Shown piece by piece: positions 11,738 to 15,346 of a DNA stretch of 15,346 nt. The first letter of the stretch is position 1. Each line of letters begins with the position of its first letter. The DNA lies in contig CALZFJ010000010.1 in the NCBI GenBank assembly GCA_945645715.1, forward strand, positions 1 to 15,346, read 5' to 3'. The DNA comes from an uncultured Prevotellaceae bacterium. GTDB lineage: Bacteria > Bacteroidota > Bacteroidia > Bacteroidales > Muribaculaceae. The notes beneath the pieces are model-generated. The model was not told where the DNA came from. It ran no database searches and saw nothing but the letters and a program-made list of their open reading frames with translations. The translations under genes and the position numbers were made by a program.

Positions 11738-13582
11738 TTACTTCACTACCTTAACAGTCTTACCGTTGTTAAGTTTCACGAAGTAAACGCCGTGAGCAAG
11801 ACCTGCTGCGTTGATAGTTGCAGTTCCGTTAACGGCTGCCTCAGCTACCTTAACGCCGGCTGCAGTGTAAACCTCTGCCTTTGTTACGTCGCTTGTAGCC
11901 TTAACCACGAAGTCGTTACCTACTACATTAACATACTGAGCCGACTTAACTGTCACATCCTTAACTCCCAATACACCTTGTGAAAGTGAAATCACGAGCT
12001 CTGCACCGGGATAAGAAACCTTTACATCAACCGAGCGACCTTCTACGCCCTCAGGAAGTGGCTCTGCTGTGAAAGTAGCAACGGTTACTCCATTATAAAC
12101 ATCGTCGTTGGCCTCAGGATCGAATTCTACTTGACTCTCAAAGCTGATCTCAAGCCAATCTACATCAGCCTCAGGATCTACAGGCTCTGCTGACCAGTAA
12201 TACTCGTTGCCTTCAGCATCGGGCAAAGCGTGTGGATAATGGCCAATCAAGTCAAAGTCGTAAGAGCCACCCTCATTCGGGAAGTGATACTCGTACTCAT
12301 CCGCTTCAAGCCACCATGTTTCGGCATCTACCATAACAATGAAGTCCGTTAAACCCCAGAACAGTGAAGGATATTTCTGTCTATCAACATAGAAAATGTA
12401 TGGGCTTGCCTCAATTAAGTGACCAAGGGACTCTCCGCCACGAATAACCTCAAATTCCATATAGGCGTTAATAGGGAAATTAAATTTCTCTACACTTTTG
12501 TCGTAAACATGACCTTTTCCTGTTACTAATGTTAAACTCTTAACAGCAGGATTCTCATCAAATCCATAGATGCAAACGGCAAATGAAGAACTGATGTTAA
12601 CACGTTCAAAATTTTCAAACCCATACTCATCTACAGTGTAAAGATCCCATTCAACTACTTCAGCTCCAGCAGCAGGAATCGTAGCAACACCATAAGCAAT
12701 AGTATCGTTAGTAATTTGATTCTCATCGTTAATCTTCACGAGAGCTACATTGAGGGTAGTCTCTTCTGTAACTGTTGCATTAATCCATGCCCATACCTTT
12801 GAAACAGAGATTGTACTTGCCGGCTTGGGGAAAACGTTGATAAAGGATTTTGTGCGAACATCATCAGTTGCTTCAAGACTATAATCCTCTCTTAGAATTT
12901 CATCCCAGCCTGTGTATGTTCCATTGCTGGTATAGTATTCAGGGTCTGTTGTATCATAAGATCCTACACCAGTACTACCATAACTATAGCCTTTTTCATC
13001 TTTGTAGTAAGGTGCGTCATAAGTCATCACTCCTAAAGTTCCTTCGCCTTTAATGTTTGTATCCCCACCTAAGAAATATGCAACTTCTTCTTGTCTATTA
13101 TAAGTTGATGTTGTAGTTCCATCGGTAGCTTGAAGAATTGGACCGTCAAAAGATGACCAAGGATACATCAGAGTGAGATCCGTACTATTTGTAGTTAAGA
13201 AGTCAGATGCTTCAAAAGTTGGGTCCTGATACTGCCATGTATATTCAGTAGCACCTTCTGAAGCATTAAGCCAGGAGAGTTCCTTGAAAGCAGGGCCAAA
13301 ACGGAATGCATAGGAATATCCGCTGAGCGTATTTGTCATGCCCATTGTATATAAACCTTCCGGCTCAATATATTTTGCCGAAACATCTGATTTTGGAGAA
13401 ATCATTCTTCCGGTTTTTTGACAATCTTTGATTTTAATTGCCTCCATTTGAATACCAGATGCTGCTACCGCCTTGCTAACTTGTGCTTTTTGAAGCAGTA
13501 CGCTTGAATTCTGCATCTCTCTCGCTGTTGCCCCCAGTGCTACTACTGAAGCGAGAGCCAATAACAAAGTAGATTTTTTCAT
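11738..13582 (-). CDS. Secreted protein with BACON-like domain and type IX sorting domain (614 aa)
   Basis: A signal peptide (MKKSTLLLALASVVALGATA, cleavage near residue 20) leads to a long beta-rich, aromatic-rich region (about 70-430) that I do not recognise. Residues about 435-536 (from FPNEGGSYDFDL through W476 to GRSVDVKVSYPG and ISLSQG) look like a BACON-type domain, often found in Bacteroidetes glycan-binding proteins. The last 60 residues (VVGNDFVVKATSDVTKAEVY, AAGVKVAEA, LAHGVYFVKLNNGKTVKVVK) match a C-terminal type IX secretion sorting domain, which directs export across the outer membrane. It is the last gene of the SusC/D-type locus tail, 89 nt after the DUF4302 gene. A weak TACGTTTA box lies at 13601-13608. 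Role: probably a cell-surface or released substrate-binding protein. Confidence 0.8.
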   Translation of the reverse strand: MKKSTLLLALASVVALGATAREMQNSSVLLQKAQVSKAVAASGIQMEAIKIKDCQKTGRMISPKSDVSAKYIEPEGLYTMGMTNTLSGYSYAFRFGPAFKELSWLNASEGATEYTWQYQDPTFEASDFLTTNSTDLTLMYPWSSFDGPILQATDGTTTSTYNRQEEVAYFLGGDTNIKGEGTLGVMTYDAPYYKDEKGYSYGSTGVGSYDTTDPEYYTSNGTYTGWDEILREDYSLEATDDVRTKSFINVFPKPASTISVSKVWAWINATVTEETTLNVALVKINDENQITNDTIAYGVATIPAAGAEVVEWDLYTVDEYGFENFERVNISSSFAVCIYGFDENPAVKSLTLVTGKGHVYDKSVEKFNFPINAYMEFEVIRGGESLGHLIEASPYIFYVDRQKYPSLFWGLTDFIVMVDAETWWLEADEYEYHFPNEGGSYDFDLIGHYPHALPDAEGNEYYWSAEPVDPEADVDWLEISFESQVEFDPEANDDVYNGVTVATFTAEPLPEGVEGRSVDVKVSYPGAELVISLSQGVLGVKDVTVKSAQYVNVVGNDFVVKATSDVTKAEVYTAAGVKVAEAAVNGTATINAAGLAHGVYFVKLNNGKTVKVVK

Positions 13583-13650
13583 AATAAAACAATTATTCGT
13601 TAAACGTATAAAATTTTAATAAAATTAATTTTAAATTTATATTATCGATT

Positions 13651-13692
13651 TTTTATGTAACTGTCCGTATGTTAGCGGACAGTTACATAAAA
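13651..13692 (-). terminator. 17-bp perfect stem-loop that includes the DUF4302 stop codon
   Basis: TTTTATGTAACTGTCCG (13651-13667) and its exact complement (13676-13692) flank an 8-nt loop. On the minus strand the first arm encodes the end of DUF4302 (Y-V-T-V-R) and the stop codon (13672-13674) sits in the loop. A-rich rather than T-rich sequence follows the stem, so it may attenuate or stabilise rather than terminate. Confidence 0.6.
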
Positions 13693-15009
13693 GTAGTCAT
13701 TTTCATCGCTTGTGCTCACCATCTTGATAGTTGATGGCATAAGGACATTATCAGTAGAGCATTTAAATGAAGTTGTAGCTATCATATCAACAAGCGTCTT
13801 CAGTGAAGGAGCTTTGGTGTAGAACTGTGACAAATTCTTATCTACCTCATCTATTGTAGCAATAGAGATGTTATTGGCATCAACTGCCGTAATATTCACA
13901 AACTGGTTACCTTTTGCGGAACCGCCTGTTATTTGAATTGAATTTGTAAGCACCTTTTCACCATTATTGGCTGAAGCAAACGAAACTGCCTTCAGGTTCT
14001 TGCTGCCCTTAAACACTTTCTTCATATCAGCAGCTGCAGTGTTATAAGCATCAACAAATTTTCCACTTATGGTTTCAGGATCAATAGTCCAAGTAAGACT
14101 CTTAACTCCAAGCAAAGTTGACAGTTCTTGAGCTGTTATACGAGTAACACCATCCTCAGTGCATAGGAGTGAACCATCTTCTTGAACCGTAAATGTTTGA
14201 AAATACGAAGGGGCGTCACTCATATTTGCATGGTCAAGCTCAACTTCGCGCATAAAACGGATTCCATCAATCGTTCCAATGAAATTGAAACTGTGAGTTT
14301 GGGTGATGGCATCGCCATCCTCGGGATAGAAATCAGCCACTCCGCTAAGTTGATTGCTCATCACAAAGCGATAGCCGTTTGCATCAGTCACAATAAGATT
14401 CGCAAAATATTTGCTGAAAAGCTTCGATTGTGTTTCTTCTACTTGAGCTAAATATGCCTCATCGTCGGTATTGGCATCAAGCTGGCGGAGGTAGTGAGTT
14501 ACGCCCCACTTCTTGCCCTTCAAGCGAACAACACCGTCCTTAGCCTCCATAAGCATAAACTCATAGTCGCCGTAGTGACCGTAACCGGTTTCATCAATGT
14601 CATCAGATGATGCACCGGGCACAACCACATTCTCCGGATTGGCAAAAAGGTGGAAAATGGTGTTGTAGGTGTTAAGTGTAAGCACCGGACCGTTATCTGA
14701 GATTACCTCCCATGCCGATGTCTCACTCTTGAAAGCATTTCCAATCCAGAGGTTCTTTCCCGAAATCTTCACAGAGCCGTTATTGTCGAAAGTGAAGATA
14801 TAGATGTAGCCCGGCTCATCGGGATTGGTGAAGTATTCAAGTACCCACTTGCCGCCATTGGCAGTGAGCACTGAAGAATACTCATCTACTGCCTCCTGTG
14901 TACGATCTGCCGCCGACTTGTCGAAGAGGTCTTCTACCTCATTATTGCACGAAGTGGTTGCAGTAGCCACAGTAGCCATTATCGCTGCTATATATAAGAA
15001 TTTCTTCAT
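13672..15009 (-). CDS. DUF4302 family lipoprotein (445 aa)
   Basis: The N-terminus MKKFLYIAAIMATVATATTSC is a lipoprotein signal with the lipidated Cys at residue 21. The following KSAADRTQEAVDEYSSVLTA and GGKWVLEYFTNPDEPGYIYI (about 32-72) are typical of DUF4302, a Bacteroidetes family usually encoded in SusC/D loci beside a zinc metallohydrolase lipoprotein, as here. The length fits the family. No catalytic motif is visible and the function is unknown; it is expected on the cell surface or in the periplasm. It begins 67 nt after the metallohydrolase gene and is followed by the type IX cargo, so the three are likely one transcript with a possible break at the 17-bp hairpin at its end. Confidence 0.88.
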   Translation of the reverse strand: MKKFLYIAAIMATVATATTSCNNEVEDLFDKSAADRTQEAVDEYSSVLTANGGKWVLEYFTNPDEPGYIYIFTFDNNGSVKISGKNLWIGNAFKSETSAWEVISDNGPVLTLNTYNTIFHLFANPENVVVPGASSDDIDETGYGHYGDYEFMLMEAKDGVVRLKGKKWGVTHYLRQLDANTDDEAYLAQVEETQSKLFSKYFANLIVTDANGYRFVMSNQLSGVADFYPEDGDAITQTHSFNFIGTIDGIRFMREVELDHANMSDAPSYFQTFTVQEDGSLLCTEDGVTRITAQELSTLLGVKSLTWTIDPETISGKFVDAYNTAAADMKKVFKGSKNLKAVSFASANNGEKVLTNSIQITGGSAKGNQFVNITAVDANNISIATIDEVDKNLSQFYTKAPSLKTLVDMIATTSFKCSTDNVLMPSTIKMVSTSDENDYFYVTVR

Positions 15010-15076
15010 GATTCTTCTTAATTTTACTCTATATTAATATTTTTTATTGCAATAATTTACGATAAATGCTCTGTAA

Positions 15077-15346
15077 TTACTGCATATCCTCCACTTGCTT
15101 GCGAAGTGCCTCGATATCAAAGTTCTTCTGGCGCTTCTGAACCTCTTCACGAAGTGCATCGAGGTCGAGTCCCCACTCATCTTTAAACCATGTGCGGCAC
15201 ACATTGATTTTCTGCTTGAGTGTTGCTACGCCATCTACGCCGTCCTTATCTTGCACGGCATATACTATAGTTGAAGGACTGCCCTTGAGCGAATAGATTT
15301 CATTACCCTTATCATCAGTAGTTATTACAACTTTGTCATCAAAGAT
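15077..15346 (-). CDS. Substrate-import-associated zinc metallohydrolase lipoprotein, C-terminal 89 aa (cut by window edge)
   Basis: Only the end of the gene is inside the window. The frame is open from the right edge and stops with TAA at 15077-15079. The segment begins IFDDKVVITTDDKGNEIYSL and ends with a charged helix (KDEWGLDLDALREEVQKRQ, then FDIEALRKQVEDMQ). This resembles the C-terminal tail of the HExxH lipoproteins found with SusC/SusD, and the adjacent DUF4302 gene supports that. The catalytic HExxH would be to the right of the window, so activity cannot be checked. SusC and SusD genes are expected further upstream on the minus strand. Confidence 0.7.
   Translation of the reverse strand: MFDDKVVITTDDKGNEIYSLKGSPSTIVYAVQDKDGVDGVATLKQKINVCRTWFKDEWGLDLDALREEVQKRQKNFDIEALRKQVEDMQ

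Overview
The window looks like a chromosomal segment of a Bacteroidales bacterium. At least ten upstream regions carry the Bacteroidetes sigma-factor promoter pattern (TTTG or TTG, 19-22 nt, then TAnnTTTG). Several proteins belong to Bacteroidetes-restricted families (DUF4270, DUF3109, DUF4302, a zinc metallohydrolase lipoprotein of SusC/D loci, a type IX secretion cargo), and Shine-Dalgarno sites are mostly absent. A gut Muribaculaceae-like lineage is a guess from overall feel, not shown.

Left part (1-4650) is mostly housekeeping. It holds the end of a DUF4270 lipoprotein, tRNA-Thr(CGT), a small protein that matches only the C-terminal domain of FtsZ, nagA (N-acetylglucosamine-6-phosphate deacetylase), tRNA-His(GTG), rplS (ribosomal protein L19) and a cysteine-rich DUF3109 protein.

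Middle part (4650-9003): a decayed secreted lipoprotein gene, an orphan AAA/DUF4143 ATPase with repeated sequences in its leader, fabD (malonyl-CoA:ACP transacylase) and a BadF-family amino-sugar kinase. The kinase and nagA could both serve GlcNAc handling, although they are not in one operon.

Right-centre (9004-11740) is an accessory island. A hairpin-dense stretch without a gene is followed by two toxin-antitoxin operons on the minus strand: an RHH-like/PIN pair and a HigBA pair. A 61/62-bp direct repeat flanks the PIN pair. Each repeat copy supplies a -33 element 21 nt from a TAnnTTTG box, so copy 1 appears to drive a leftward transcript into the hairpin-rich stretch, where there is no ORF. 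A GC-rich tandem repeat lies at the right edge.

Right end (11738-15346), minus strand, is the tail of a SusC/D-type nutrient-uptake locus: zinc metallohydrolase lipoprotein (partial), DUF4302 lipoprotein, then a secreted protein with a BACON-like domain and a type IX sorting domain.

The items most worth a second look are the stand-alone FtsZ C-terminal-domain protein, the repeat-linked promoters of the toxin-antitoxin island, and the possible pseudoknot RNA at 9270-9308.
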